Shown piece by piece: positions 1-39,014 of a stretch of DNA of 64,000 bases (the first letter of the stretch is position 1; every line of letters starts with the position of its first letter). A program made the position numbers and the translations under genes. The notes below the pieces were generated by a model. The model was not told where the DNA came from and made no database searches. It saw only the letters and a list, made by a program, of their open reading frames with translations. The DNA lies in NCBI RefSeq assembly GCF_040054535.1, contig NC_090794.1, positions 427,501 through 491,500 of the forward strand, given 5' to 3'. The stretch is from Antennarius striatus. Taxonomy: Eukaryota; Chordata; Actinopteri; Lophiiformes; Antennariidae.

Positions 1-535
1 TATGCTGTATCAGTCGCTAGGAGTCAGCTGACATCACCAGTCTCTCCTGACCAATGGGATCAATCTGTGACCAGGAAGCTGGAGGCGGGCCTGTGTAGTT
101 CCTCTGATCCTATTGGTTGGCTCCGAGTCGAGAGGTTAGCGGATAGCCGCCAGCTAACCCTGTTACCTGAGCGCTACCGTCACCTTCTGACCCTACTTCC
201 TGTTTGCGGCGCAGCGACAGGCGACCTGAGGTTAACCCCCGAACAGGAGGAGTGACCCCTGACCCGCCCACACCGTGATAGGAGGGTGGGGGGCTCGGTC
301 TGTCGTGGGGGGGTCGTGGGGTTGGTACCAAGCAGCAGCGCTGACTTAGGTTGAGTCCTGTGCTGACACACAGCAGGTTCTGATCGGGAATCAATCAGCA
401 CTGATCAGGATTCTTCAATCAGGTTTGGCTGCTAATAATGATCAATATTACTGGAGGATTTGTGCTGATCGTCTGATTAGAGAATGCTGATCAATAAGGT
501 GATCAATCAGAAAGGAGTGACGGAGTTCTACCCAC

Positions 536-18915
<18,380 letters not shown>

Positions 18916-18924
18916 GGCGGCGCT

Positions 18925-19739
18925 CTGGAGAACCACAGAAGAAGAAGAAGAGTTCAGCGACAGCAGAAACACAACCGTCAGCTGGCTGTTGCCATGACAA
19001 CCGGGTCACGCGTGATGCGTTCAGGGACACCGACCCAGAGGGCAGAAGCCATCGACCCTGACAGCGACCAGCTGATGGGTCAGGAAGCCCCCTCATCCTG
19101 ACAGACAGGACTCAGGTCACAATAACTCACAGGAAGTCCCTCAATCAATGCTCCTTCAAAATAAAGGTTTTATCGTTTAGCGTCAGACAGTTTTCAGTGG
19201 GACGTCAAGATGTTTTCTCTTCCTAGCATTAGCTGCTACTAGTTGCTAACTGCTAGCTGCTACTAGCTGCTAACTGCTACTAGTTGCTAACTGCTACTAG
19301 CTGTGATCCTCTAGCGACCGTCGCTCTTCCTCCGTCCTGAACGGAGGTCATCGTCACACGAGTTGCCATGACGATTCTGGCGTGGGTTCGTCTCCCACAC
19401 ATCGTGACCTTTCATGAAGCAGCAGAGTGGGAGGTCAGAGGTCAGCTGAGGTCGGCTTAGGTCGCCTGAGGTGATGATGAAGGCTACTTCCTGTTTGGTT
19501 GTTGTTGTTTACAACATTCAATCCACATGAGATAAATATTATAAATAAATCCTGGTTTGGGCTTTATTGTCTGTCTTTAATGACACCTGGTTTCCTGTGA
19601 CGCCTTCAAAATAAAAGCCAACTGAAAGATCTTATTGTGAAGCTGCAGGTGTGATCACACCTGTCTGTGACTTCTTTGTCCGTTCAACAGGTTTGTTTAA
19701 TCAACTGGAGGCGGCCCCACCCTCGGGGGTGTCACTACT

Positions 19740-19823
<84 letters not shown>

Positions 19824-21971
19824 TCATTGTCTTTGCCTTCTCGTGTCACATGATTCTGGTTGTGATGAGGCGTGACTTCCTGCGTTCTGATTGGCTCCAA
19901 TCAGCACCGTTTAAAGATTGACGAGGATCAAAGTCCAGCAGCGATAAAGAGACGTCCAGGACCTGCAGCGTCAGCAGGACCGGGTCAGACCAGGTCTAAA
20001 CTGGATCAGAACCAGTCTGACCAGTTCTGACCGGGTCTGAACCGGATTAGAACCAGGTCTGAACTGAGGTTCTGATCCGACAGAAACACAACATAAAGTC
20101 CCGATCCAGGACTATTACCCATAATCCCATGTGTGTCAGCAGAGCGGCCGGCTCGTACCAGGAGGCCCAGCGTTTCAAAGGTCGCGACATGTGATTCTAT
20201 GGCCTGTTGCCACGGTAACAGCGGCCTCCGCCACAGACGGGTGGGGCTGGTTTGCATTAGCCGCCTGGAGGGGAAGCAGCCAATCAGGAGAGGTTCTGAC
20301 AGACGCTAACGCCTGATAGCATCGGAGCAGATGGGGGGTGGGGTCCTGACCTGGTCGTTCATCACTTCCTGTTCCAGGTTCAGACACCCCCCCCCACCGC
20401 GAGGACGGCGTGTGAGTCGACACTCTTCATCACCGTTGGCTGGTCTGCTAAGTGGGGCGTGGCTAATTCAGCTCATATGGCGGCGGGGGAGGGGCATAAC
20501 CTCCCCCCCACAGCCTGACTCCATCATCAGCACACGCTGCAAGGGGGCTAGCATTAGCACACAGCGCTAGCACAGCTGTCTGCATCCCCAGGCACCGTGA
20601 GCCAGTTAGCCGTTAGCCTCTTAGCTACCAAACGGAACGCTGAGGTGGCGTGAGGTCGCCGGCGGTTGCTATAGCAACAGCATTCTGTTAGCGACATCCG
20701 ACTGATGTAGTTGTGTGTTTTTCGACCGCTGGGGGGTGAACGCGTCTTGCCTCACGCCCAAGTGGCACCAACTGAGAGAGCTAGCAGCTAACACCTTGCT
20801 AGCCGGCTAGCAGCTCCACCTGTCAGGTGTAGCTGATCCTCATCCTCACTCTGATCCATTAAAGTGGATGAAGATGCATTTAAACAGATCACCCTCAATG
20901 AGACGCTTCCACCGAGCCATTACCCAGCATGCCGAGGGATTCTCGTTGGCGGCAGCTTCCACAATGAACCCATAATCCTTCAGGATCACTTCCTGGTGTG
21001 TCACGAGTCCATAAAGTTATGAATGGAGCAAAGGTCAAAGTCCTGCAGCCACACCTCCACCCACAGGTCGCCTCACGCCTCAGGTGACTGAACACCTGAG
21101 CTGAGTCAGCAGAACGCAGGCCTGCTTCACACCTGAGAGCAGCCAGGTGTGAAGCACAGGCTGAGAGCTCTTACATAACACCAGTGAAGACCCCTGTGTG
21201 TTTGTGTGTGTGTGTGTGTGTGTAGGCCTCACACACACACAACTCGACCTCCTCTGATGTCAGGTGCTCAATGCTCGTCCTGATGCCCTCCCCCCCTCCT
21301 TCAGCACCGAACCTCCCCTAAAAATGACTGAATTTTGAGTGTGTTGTGTTTTGGGGTCACACACACAGTCTTATCAATGAATTCTGACTGATCCTGATTG
21401 GGTGTCGATCCCACTCCATTCGGCTGGGTTAGAATCAGCACAACACGAACCTTTTCCACGTGAGTTAACCGTTAAATCCGGTTTCTACTGTCTGCATTCA
21501 CCAGAATGAACCGCTCGGTAGCGTGGATGAGGACAAAAAAGTTGAAGCCTGACGGAAAAAGAAACGAGTAAAGTGAATTATTTTTATGCCGAATTTTAAA
21601 GGGTCCAATAATCTGTCGAAGTGTGTTTTGGGTGGTGTGACCTTCAGCACACGCCTCTAATAATCATGAATAAAGTTTAAATTCGCAGATGTTTAAAGGA
21701 GGTCTGGCGCTGATTCCTCTCAGCAGCCAAAGGGACCCAGACGGGCGACATATGCTGATAGAAACACCGGTGATCGCAGGAAACCGGGGTGTCCGTGGAC
21801 CGAGGGGGGTTTATCTCCGCAACCCGGTTCTCATACCGACATTTTCCTCCGTTCCGGACCCCCAAGTCTGCTGCCAGACCCCCGTGTCGCCCGCTGCTAG
21901 CACCGGGACCCGCGGAGCGCCGTAGCCCGGAAGCTAGCTAGCATCCCCGCCATGAATGTTCCGGGTCTCAC
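18925..21971 (-). other. myo6 intron 1 (5' UTR intron)
   Basis: No coding exon was recognised in this 3-kb stretch. It holds a (CA)n run at 19742-19822, clusters of GCTAAC/GCTAGC words (19225-19310, 20540-20640, 20780-20815) and two copies of a CTTCAAAATAAA word (19155 and 19605 regions). Apparent open frames here are short and lack splice or homology support. Confidence 0.6.
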
Positions 21972-22260
21972 CTGGTTCGGGGGGAGCTCCTGAGACTCCA
22001 ACAATTAAAGGACGTGTTTTTAAATCCCACACAGGAAGAGCGTCCCGAACACAGCCGCTCCGGGAGGGGGGGTGTCTCCAGATGATCGATGTCCGCTCCG
22101 GCAGCCTGGGCCACTCTCTCCCCGCCCTGCAGCCTCCGACTCCCGCAGCAATCCTGGGAAACTTGTCCGTGACGTCACGACCGGGATAGAGCGAGTCCCC
22201 CTGCAGGGGGCGCTCGAGACACCAGGAAGCCCGGCTGACGTCACAGGTCCAAAGGCTGGC
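21972..22260 (-). promoter_or_regulatory. myo6: Probable myo6 promoter and non-coding first exon
   Basis: A GC- and CpG-rich block lies about 3 kb upstream of the myo6 start codon. On the minus strand it contains a good donor, CCAG followed by gtgaga, at 21970-21973. The coding first exon has its own acceptor (ttctccag at about 18925) only nine bases before ATG, so a separate 5' untranslated exon is required. Intron 1 would then span about 18925-21971. The transcription start itself is not visible. Confidence 0.55.
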
Positions 22261-23187
22261 TCGCGCTCCGGCGGCTCCCAACACTTTGAAGAAGGACTTT
22301 AAATACAGATAAAAACCGTTTGAAGATTATTTAAATTATAAAATCATAAACCCCCCAAATAAAACCTTTCACCCTAAATCACTGACCCCCTCCCCGGGGC
22401 GTCGCCACCAAACAATATGATCGATCATAAAGTAATCTGATTGATCCGTCAGGAGCAGCGGCCGGTGGGTGGGTCCATCGCTTGGTTCATGTTGAAGCAG
22501 TGACGTCATGGATTCTCACCTGACATCAAAGCCTTCCTGTGTTTTGAGTATTTACAATGACCCGATCAGTGACCCGATCAGTGACCCGATCAATGACCCG
22601 ATCAATGACCCGGAGGACTCTGAAGAGGCTCACAACAACGAACAAAACACCGTTCAGGCATCATGAATGATTTAGTGTCCAGGAAGTGAAACCAGTCACC
22701 GAACACCGACTGGAAGGTGAGACCCCCCCACACACACCTGGTGTCACCTGGGGGTCCCTCAGGGAGCTGAACTGGTGTGTTGTTTACATCAACACCCAGC
22801 TGTTTGTAAATAGAATCACATGACAACAACTATGTCGATCTGTCGTCTGATTGGAGGGTGGAGGGACCTCAGTTAGCGTGCTAACACTTTAGCCTGAAGC
22901 TTTTGGAGATCTGAATTTAAAAGCACCTTCAGAAGCTAAGTTGTGTCCTCTGTGCTAACCCCGACCCAACGACTAAACCCTAAACCCAACCCCCCCACTT
23001 CAGGGTCCTGAGGGTGTGAACACTTCCCTGACTGACCCCACCCTCCATCCATCGTCTCCACATGCTAACCCGCTGCTAAGCTAACAGCTGAAACCCCATC
23101 GTCCCGGAGACGCCAGAAGTCTGGCTCATGTTTTGATGTTTCCGCCACCAGGATACCTCCTGTCGTGTGACGGATCCGACCATCAGG

Positions 23188-23251
<64 letters not shown>

Positions 23252-23556
23252 AGGCAGTGGGGGGGCTCCTGAGTGTCTTTAATGTAAATGAATCCAAGAG
23301 ACAACAAGCATCGAACATCGAGGCTCCAGTATACAAACGTCCAGTCAGTATCCGTGGAACTGGAACCAGGATGTGAACCAGAACAAGACCCGGCACGAGA
23401 ACCGGGACCAGAACATGAACCAGAACCAGACCCGGCACCAGAACCGGGACCAGAACCGGGCCAGTCTTACAAAGGCAGCGGGAAACGCCGGCGTATTTAC
23501 ACCAAGTTTTATTTCATACAAATCTCACGTTCCCTTTCAGGTGGGGGGGGGTCCTT
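22261..23556. other. senp6-myo6 intergenic stretch with senp6 3' UTR
   Basis: Holds the inferred senp6 3' untranslated region, a (CA)n run at 23189-23249, a short 12-bp-unit repeat with ACCCGATCA words (about 22558-22610) and an arginine/glutamate-like repeat tract at 23370-23460. No gene was recognised. Confidence 0.6.
23278..23283 (-). terminator. Candidate senp6 poly(A) signal ATTAAA
   Basis: ATTAAA on the minus strand, about 275 bases after the senp6 stop codon and just before a (CA/TG)n run at 23189-23249. No better signal was noticed between the stop and this point. Confidence 0.4.
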
Positions 23557-31247
<7,691 letters not shown>

Positions 31248-31463
31248 GTTCAGTCATGATCCGGCCGGGGGATGCTGCGTCTCATCGCGGCGGCGCAGCG
31301 GCGCTAAGTGGCGGCCTGCCTCCGAGACGCTGACCGGAAGTTACAGTCGCGAGCCCGCAGAGCGCCGGAAGTGATGAGGCGGACCTTCAAAATAAACGAC
31401 GTGATTAACAGAAAGAAAAAGTCAAATATTTAAGATTTTTATTGTATGAATTTTATATTTTAT

Positions 31464-31685
31464 TTATTTGTGAACACATATTTTCTCCAGCAGCAGGTCT
31501 CTAAGGATGTGGGTCAGGGCCTGAAGCTGTTTGCTGTGACAAACACCTGACTGCTGATCCAGAGGCCCCAGAAGGGCCAGTTGGGTTCCACGTCTCCACA
31601 GAACAGCATCCAGAACCTTCTGGTCCTGATCCAGATGGTTCTGAGCCGCTGGTTCTTCTGTTTCCATGGAAATGTGATTTTCCAT
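31464..31685 (-). CDS. Unrecognised 73-residue ORF in a possible terminal exon
   Basis: I do not recognise this product. The frame starts MENHISMETEEPAAQ and ends in a helical, Leu-rich segment (KQLQALTHILRDLLLEK). An in-frame TGA lies immediately before the ATG. An excellent acceptor (tctgtttccccttcag) precedes the exon near 31700. AATAAA overlaps the stop codon at 31459-31464, as in a genuine 3' end. A second frame is also open over much of the exon, so coding status is uncertain. It lies on the senp6 strand, about 215 bases upstream of the senp6 start. It could be a small protein gene, a non-coding RNA or chance. Confidence 0.35.
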   Translation of the reverse strand: MENHISMETEEPAAQNHLDQDQKVLDAVLWRRGTQLALLGPLDQQSGVCHSKQLQALTHILRDLLLEKICVHK

Positions 31686-32800
31686 TCAAACAAACTGAAG
31701 GGGAAACAGACCCTGAATCCATCCTGACCCAAACCCCCCGGCGCCAAGCCAAGCCCGGCCTAGAGGGCGGAGCCTCCCTTCCGCCGAGGGCGGGGCCTCC
31801 CTGCTGCTGGACCGCCCTCTGGCTCAGCTGTTGTGTTTTCTGGACCTCCGTCAGTTCAGCTGCTGCTCAGCCAGAGCTCAGGTCAAATATAGAGACGCCT
31901 CACCGCAGGGCCGGACCAGGACCAGGACCTAGGATCAGGACCAGGACCTAGGACCAGGACCAGGACCTAGGATCAGGACCAGGACCTAGGACCAGGACCA
32001 GGACTTAGGATCAGGACCAGGATTTAGGATTAGGACCAGGGCCAAGACCAGAACCAGGACCAGGAGGACCTCGGGGGTCCTCAGGAGGGGGTGAGGTCGT
32101 CCAGAGGACTGGACTCCGGTCGGGGTCGACCCGCTGAGAGGTAAGAGAATCATTGGCCAGCAGCACCAGAACCACACACACCTGGTGGGGGGGTTCTGTG
32201 TGGGTGTTCAGTGAGTTCAAGTCTCTACGGGTCGGATCCTGATGTCAGATGGACTGTTCTGGTTCTGGTCCAGGTCCAGGTTCTGATGGGACGGTTCAGT
32301 CATTCAGGTCAGTTTTACCTGAAAGAGAGCCAACAGACCCCCCCAGAAGAACCCGGTCCAGAGAGACCCAACAGACCCCCCCAAAAGAACCCGGTCCACT
32401 GTGGGTTAAACCCACCCTATGATTCTAATTCAACGCTATCAGCTATCAGCAGCTAGCATTAGCATTCAGACGGTTAGCGGTTGTTTACTCCTAACAACAC
32501 TGATGTTTACATCCTGATTAGCCTCAGTGAGCTTAGCTAGCTGTGTTAGCATCCCGTTAGCAGGTGAGACGCTCTCAGGCTAAATGCTAAATGCTAACAC
32601 CTGGTCTGAACAGAAGCTCCAGTTTGGTTTGACATCAGGTTCCCATGACAACAGAACTGATATTCATTCGTCCGGCTGCCTGCTGGGAGTGATGATGTCA
32701 TCGCTCTGCTCTGGTTGGACCGGGGGGGCCTGGGGGGGGTTACTTCCTGTAGACTCAGATCTATTCTCAGCCTCTGACGTCCTGAAGTCAGTAACGTGAA

Positions 32801-32922
32801 CCCGACGGGAGCGGGGCTATTTCTAGCAGGGGTGTTCGACCACAGCGGGGGGGGGGGGCGTGTGTGTGTGTGGGGGGGGTCACCATGTGACCCACACAAA
32901 CAGGATGCAGGAAACACCTGAG
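32801..32922 (+). repeat. Dispersed ~120-bp repeat, copy 1
   Basis: Starts CCCGACGGGAGCGGGGCTAT and ends GGAAACACCTGAG, with a G/T-rich middle. A second copy lies at 35431-35545 in filip1 intron 3, same orientation. Confidence 0.85.
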
Positions 32923-33250
32923 CGGATTTGGTTTCAGGGCGTCTGTTGTGTTTTGTGTTTGGACCTGAGGAGCTCCTCCCACCAGGCCCGAAAGATTCTC
33001 GTCAGCAAAACAGATGGCCCCGCCCAGCAGATGGCCCCGCCCACTAGACACGCTCAGATTCAACCATTCCAGATGAGACCGGGTTACTATTGGATGGAGT
33101 TGATAATGGGCGTGTCTGTTTCTCCTGATGGAGGCGCTGGGTCGTGACGGGTCGGTTCTGACCCGACTCCGACCAGCACGCCCTTTTATGGTCAATGTGA
33201 ATCTTCATCCTCGCCCCAATCGGGTCAAATGAGGCGACGACGCGACTCAC

Positions 33251-33311
33251 CGGAGCTGACCGTCTGAACGTCTGACGGCCGTCGTGTCTTCAGCTCACAG
33301 CGGTTTGAATC
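33251..33311 (-). other. Candidate internal exon upstream of the 31.5-kb ORF
   Basis: A 61-base segment is bounded on the minus strand by a strong acceptor (ttttctgttcag) and a strong donor (CTCCG followed by gtgagt). One frame is open across it. It could be a 5' exon of the transcript ending at 31464, or an antisense 5' exon near filip1. Connection is inferred only. Confidence 0.3.
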
Positions 33312-33787
33312 CTGAACAGAAAAATAATTTTAAAAAGTTTAAAGTAAACAGATTAAAATTAAATTAAATTAAATAACTAAATCATTTCTTTCTTAATACT
33401 AAAGTTAACGTAGCTACAGTAGCGTGATGTTCCTTCGCGTGATCCGTGTTGGACAATATGAGCCCCAATAACAAACACGAGCCAATCAGAACCTCTGGAG
33501 CTAACAGCTGCTAGCTGCTAGCAGCTAGCATGAGCAGCAGGCTGTTTGTTTACAACAGGAGTCAGACGGACGGATCGCTGACACCTCAGAAACCGGATCG
33601 CCTTGGAGCTTCCCTTGTTGGACTCTGGACACAAGAGGGGGCCCCTAAAAATACCCCCAATAACCCCCCCCCCAAACAAACAGCTGCTCCTGAACACGGT
33701 CCAATCAGCCGGGGGACTGCAGCTGCTGTTTACACTTTACTGTAGATGCTAACGTCCGAGCATAGATGATAATAGTACTACGTGTAT

Positions 33788-34214
33788 GTGAACCTGGACT
33801 GTTTCACTGCGTGAACCTGGACTGTTTCAGGCGTGAACCTGGACTGTTTCACTGTGTGAACCTGGACTGTTTCACTGCGTGAACCTGGACTGTTTCACTG
33901 TGTGAACCTGGACTGTTTCACTACGTGAACCTGGACTGTTTCACTGCGTGAACCTGGACTGTTTCACTACGTGAACCTGGACTGTTTCACTGTGTGAACC
34001 TGGACTGTTTCACTGCGTGAACCTGGACTGTTTCACTACGTGAACCTGGACTGTTTCACTGTGTGAACCTGGACTGTTTCACTGCGTGAACCTGGACTGT
34101 TTCACTACGTGAACCTGGACTGTTTCACTGGGTGAACCTGGACTGTTTCACTGTGTGAACCTGGACTGTTTCACCCCGTGAACCTGGACTGTTTCACCGT
34201 GTGAACCTGGACTG
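33788..34214 (+). repeat. 23-bp minisatellite, second array (about 18 units)
   Basis: Same 23-bp unit and orientation as the arid1b intron array, upstream of filip1. It ends ...CTGGACTGAG, as the large array also does. Confidence 0.98.
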
Positions 34215-34518
34215 AGTGGCCCCATCAGAACCGGGCCCCTGGTGGTCCTCAGGGTGAGGAATGAAGTGGACCGACCGTCTGAAGGCGGTCCAATCGGTTG
34301 GCAGGAGGAGGAGCTATTAATAGCAGGTGGTCCTGATGCGGTTGCCACGGCGTCGCTGCCAGGATTCTCCGGGGCTGAGTCAGCGCCTGCTTTCAGCCGA
34401 TCAGCTGACCTTCTCCAGAGAAGCTTCCAGAACTTGAAGTGTTTCACGTTCGACAGATGACACAAGTGTTTTTCTTGGGGTTCTGCTGGACCGGTTCTGT
34501 CCCGTTCACAGGTGAACG

Positions 34519-37500
34519 ATGCGGTCTAGGAGCTGCACCATGGGGGGTCCAGAGGGGGGCCGCATTCAGACCACCAGAGGACTCATCCAGCAGGAGGAGA
34601 ACCAACCAGACCGCTCCAAGAGGAGACCCAGAGTCCAGCGGGACCAGAAGGAAGGGAGGACATCTGGGTCCACCAGGAGAACCCAGAACCCCCCTGACCG
34701 CAGGAGAAGCGGGCTGCCGGACCTGTCCAGGACCGACCTGCTGCACCTGCTGGGGGTCATGGAGGGAGAGCTGCAGGTAGGCGTGGCCCATCCCAGAGGA
34801 AGGAGGTCCCACCCCCTCATTTGTCCTAACCTTTGACCCTGTGGTGTCTCCTCAGGCCAGGGAGGACATCATCTCGCTGCTGCGGGCGGACCGAACCGGG
34901 CCGGAGGTTCTGGAGGCTCACTACGGCTCGTCGGCCCCCCTCAGACCGCTGCAGGCTCTCCAGAGAGACGGACAGGTTTCCCTCTGCCGCGGCGCCGATG
35001 ACGTGTACGAGAAACCCATGGCGGAGGTGAGCCCGCCCCCCCGGGGCCGGACGGGTTCGGGGCGCTGCGCGGACATCGGCGGCTGCTGACGGGGGGGCGT
35101 GTCTCCATGCAGCTGGAGCGCCTGGAGGACCAGCAGAGGGACACGTACCGCCGGATGCTGGAGCAGCTGCTGCTGGCAGAGAAGCTCCACCGGAGGACCG
35201 TCGTCCAGCTGGACCAGGAGAAGAACAACCACCAGGACTTCATCAGCAAGAGCGACGACTTCACCAACCTGCTGGAGCAGGACCGCGAGAGGTGGGGGGG
35301 CACACCGGGACCGGGAGGGGTGGGGGGGTTCAAACCAGGAACCGGGCTTTGGCCCCAGCTCGACCCAGGTAGGCCACCTGTCCTGGTGGTGACACCAGAA
35401 TAGGGCACCATGACAGTTTGGGATAAGATACCCGACGGGAGCGGGGCTATTTCTAGTGGGGGTGTTTGACCACAGCGGGGTGTGTGTGTGTGGGGGGGGG
35501 TGGTCACCTGTGACCCACACAAACAGGATCCAGGAAACACCTGAGACAAGACAAGCTAAACTGAGCTAAACTAAGCTAAGCTAAAATAAGCTAAGCTAAG
35601 ATAAACTAAGCTAAGCTAAGATAAACTAAACTAAGCTAAACCAAGCGAAGCTAAACTTGGTCCTGGTCCGGTTCTGATAACACGTTCCTGCTGGGTGGAG
35701 TCAGCGTAGGGATTGGTGGAGGGTGATGTCATCAGAGACGATGATGTCATCCCCACAGACCTTCATCGTTTGCTGGTCTTCTGTTCCTCAGACTCAAGCG
35801 GCTGCTGGAGCAGGAGAAGGCCTACCGGGCCCGTCAGGACCAGGACCACAGCAGGAGGCTGGAGAAGGTCCGGGCGGAGCTGCTGAAGCTCAAGTCCTTC
35901 GCTCTGCTGCTGGTGGACGAGCGGCAGCTCCACCTCCAGCAGATCCACCAGCAGGGCCAGAAGCTCCAGGACTGCAACCAGAAGCTGCAGGAGACGGAGC
36001 AGCGGCTGGCAGAGGTCGCCGCCGGCGCCGAGGAGGACCGCCAGAAGGTCCTCAAGCTGGAGGCGGAGCTGGAGCACCGAGGAGCCAAGTTCACCCAGGA
36101 GCACGAGGAGGTGATGGCCAAACTGACCAACGAGGAGGCTCAGAGTCGAACGCTGAGAGGGAAGCTGGTCGCTTTGGCTCGCAAGGTGGAAGAGCTGGAG
36201 GAGAGCAAGAAGGTTTTGCAGAGGTCAGAGGAGGACCTGAGGGAGCTGAGGGAGAAGATCAGCAGAGGAGACTCGTCTCAGGTGGCCGAGCTGGAGAACC
36301 TGAAGAAGAAGGTGTTGGAGATGGAGGGCAAGGATGAGGAGATCACCAAAACCGAGTCTCAGTGCAGGGAGATGAAGAAGAAGTTCCAGGATGAGGAGAA
36401 CCACGGCACGGAGCTGAGGCTGGAGGTGGACCAGCTGCAGAAGAGGATGGTGGAGCTGGAGAAACTGGAGGGGGCGTTCAGCCGGAGCAAAGCCGAGTGT
36501 TCTCAGCTCCACACCAGCCTGGAGAAGGAGAAACGGGTGGTGAAGGACCTGACCGGCGAGCTGGAGACCCTGAAGACCGGCCTGAGGGATCTGGAGTCCT
36601 CAGAGGCCAAGCTGGAGGAGAAAGAGATGGTCCTGAAGGACGACCTGGTGAGGATGAAGTCCTTCATGGTGATGCTGGTGGACCAGAGGAAGAACACGGA
36701 GGAGAGGCTCAAACAGGAGGAGCAGAAAAGTGAAGATCTGAGTGAGATGTTGAAGTCAGAGCAAAGCAAAGTGACCGACGTGACGGAGAAGCTGATCGAG
36801 GAGAGCAAGAAGCTCCTGCGCTTCAAGGCGGAAACGGAGAGCAGCGTGACGGCGCTGGTCCAGGAGAAAGACCAGGTCCAAACCAGACTCGCAAGTGAAG
36901 AGGAGAAGACTCGGGAGCTGAAGACCAAGATGAGTGAGATGAAGATGAGGATGGACCGGCTGGAGGAGACAGAGAAGGGGCTGCAGAAGAAGTTGGACCA
37001 GAAGAGAACCTCAGAGGACAACCGGACCCGGGAGCTGTCCGTGGAGATAGAGCGACTGAGGAGCAGGTTGGAACATCTGGAGGTGGTGGAAGGAGATCTG
37101 ATGAAGACGGAGGACCAGTATGACCTCCTGGAGAAGAAGTTCCTGACGGAGCAGGACAAAGCCAACGCCCTGTCCAAGACGCTGGAGGAGATGAAGGGTC
37201 AGATAGCGAGGAGCAAAGCGCTGGAGAAAGGAGAGCTCACCGCTCCAGAAGCTCAGCTCCGCATCCGCTGCAAGGTGGAGGAGGCCAAGTCCAGAGAGCT
37301 CCAGCTGGACATCACCGCCCTGAAGGAGAAGATCCACGAGCTGATGAACAAGGAGGACCAGCTGGCCCAGCTGCAGGCCGACTACGCCGTCCTCCAGAGG
37401 AGGTTCCTGGAGGAGGAGGAGAGGAGGAGGACCATGAGCTTCGAGGTGGCCCACCTGGTGGAGGAGCTGGAGGCCACCAGACGCTACAGCCGCTCCTGGA

Positions 37501-38852
37501 GGCCCGGGGGGAGCCGGATGGAGAACGTCCCCGTGGCCTCCACGGCGGTGCAGACGGACGCCACGGACGAACGGAACCCAGAGGACCAGACGGCGGCCGG
37601 CTTCATCCGCAAGTCGGTCCTGGAGGAGAACCACTTCATGAGGAACCTGAGGCAGCAGGGGCCCAGGAGGCCCCCGGTTCTGGAGCGGTACCCCCCAGCG
37701 GCGGCAGAACTCGGGACAGCTAAGTCCTGGATACCCTGGATGAAGAAGAAGGAGGCCATCGCGGTCAGCCAGGCCAACGAGAGGCTCCGCCCACCTGAGA
37801 TGACCACGCCCCCCAAACCGGGCCAACCTCTGCGTATCCGCGTGACGCCGGACCTCGGCGGCAGCTCGGCCACCCTGGAGATCTCCAGCCCCCCAGTGGA
37901 GGACTTCTTCTCCAGCACCACCATCATCCCCACGCTCGGCCCCCAGAGGCCCCGCATCACCATCGTCCCCAAGACCAACAACACCCCCGACACCACCGGG
38001 GGGCTCCACCGGGCCAGGTCCCCGGTCACCATCACCACCGTCTCCAGGGCGACCAGCTCAGACGCGACCGTCTGCACGTCGCCGGTGTCCATCATCACCG
38101 TCAGCAGCACCCCTGTCTCAGAGGCGTGTGCTGCACCTGAGCCTCACGGGGTCACCATGGGTTGCACCGTCGTCAAGGTGACGCCGGAGCCGCCGCCCGG
38201 ACCGCTGCCTCACAGGAAGTACAACGGGAAGAGCAGCATCGTCACCACGGACGACAACAAGATCCACATCCACCTGGGCCCTCAGGGCCCCCGGCCAACG
38301 CCAACCGGGACCGTCCTCCGATCACCACGGCAACCCTCGATGGGAAAGACGACCCCGAGCAAAATGACCAGCAGCATCACCATCATGCCCGTCGGCTCGG
38401 CACCCTGTCGGCCCAGCCAACCAGCGGTGAGCCCCGCCCCGTGGAACCTATCAGACACAGTGGGACCCCCAGGGGTCTGTCCCCCAGGGGTCTGTCTTTC
38501 AGTGGGACCCCCAGGGGTCCCACAATGTTTTAAACGTTATGACCCCCCCATACTGATGGTACACCCCCTTCTATCTGTACCTTTAAACACTCTGACACTG
38601 TGTTCTAGTTGACCCTCGGCTGGTGAACTGACCCCCCCGGTTCTCTTCCAGCCCGGTTCTGATGTCCAGACTTCTCGGAGTGCCGCCACACGGATCCCCA
38701 TGTCCAAAGGGATGAGGCCCGGAGGCAAGGCGCTGCTGGGCGTCGCCACGGTGACCAGACTGGAGTCCCGGACCGAGGGCCAGGCCATGAAGATCGAGCT
38801 GAGGAAGACAACAGTTTGTGGCTCCGCCTCCACAGGAGGAGGCAAGGCCTGA
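34519..38852 (+). CDS. filip1: Filamin-A-interacting protein 1
   Basis: Cytoskeletal coiled-coil protein that binds filamin A and restrains cell migration. Five coding exons join in phase to 1147 residues (human about 1213): 34519-34776, 34856-35026, 35113-35291, 35792-38426 and 38652-38852. It starts MRSRS, like human MRSRN. Near the N terminus are [15 protein letters not shown] and [16 protein letters not shown], the CortBP2-type N-terminal domain. Exon 4 is 2635 bases and encodes heptad-rich coiled coil to about residue 720, then a Ser/Thr/Pro-rich tail with [20 protein letters not shown] and [10 protein letters not shown], both conserved in FILIP1. An acceptor at 34511 just before the ATG implies upstream 5' UTR exons. 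It is divergent from senp6 and followed head-to-tail by tmem30a, as expected from human gene order. Confidence 0.96.
35431..35545 (+). repeat. Dispersed ~115-bp repeat, copy 2
   Basis: In filip1 intron 3. It shares both ends and most of its length with 32801-32922, differing mainly in the length of the G/T-rich middle. It is followed by an AAGCTAAGATAAACTA tandem tract (35556-35655). Confidence 0.85.
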
Positions 38853-39014
38853 AGGTTGAACCCGCCCCCGACCTGGCCCCGCCCAACATGGACGTCACGT
38901 GACCAGCTGGGAGTTCAAGGCAGACGGGACTCTGGGTGTGACGCCGGCTTCAAGCAAAATATTGAAAATATTGAAAGTATTTATGTGGTTTGAAAGGAGG
39001 GTTTGTAACGCCGA

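Larger units (their letters stand above)
31686..34510. other. senp6-filip1 intergenic region
   Basis: Divergent genes flank this stretch. It contains a GGACCAGGACCTA minisatellite (31915-32045), one copy of a dispersed ~120-bp repeat (32801-32922), the candidate exon at 33251-33311, an AT-rich block (33310-33420), and a 23-bp minisatellite array (33788-34214). A 5' untranslated filip1 exon should exist somewhere here or further left, because the filip1 coding exon begins with an acceptor at 34511. Confidence 0.6.

Noticed and set aside
37011-38009. 332-residue minus-strand ORF
   Set aside because: It is the antisense shadow of filip1 exon 4, created by GC-rich codon composition.
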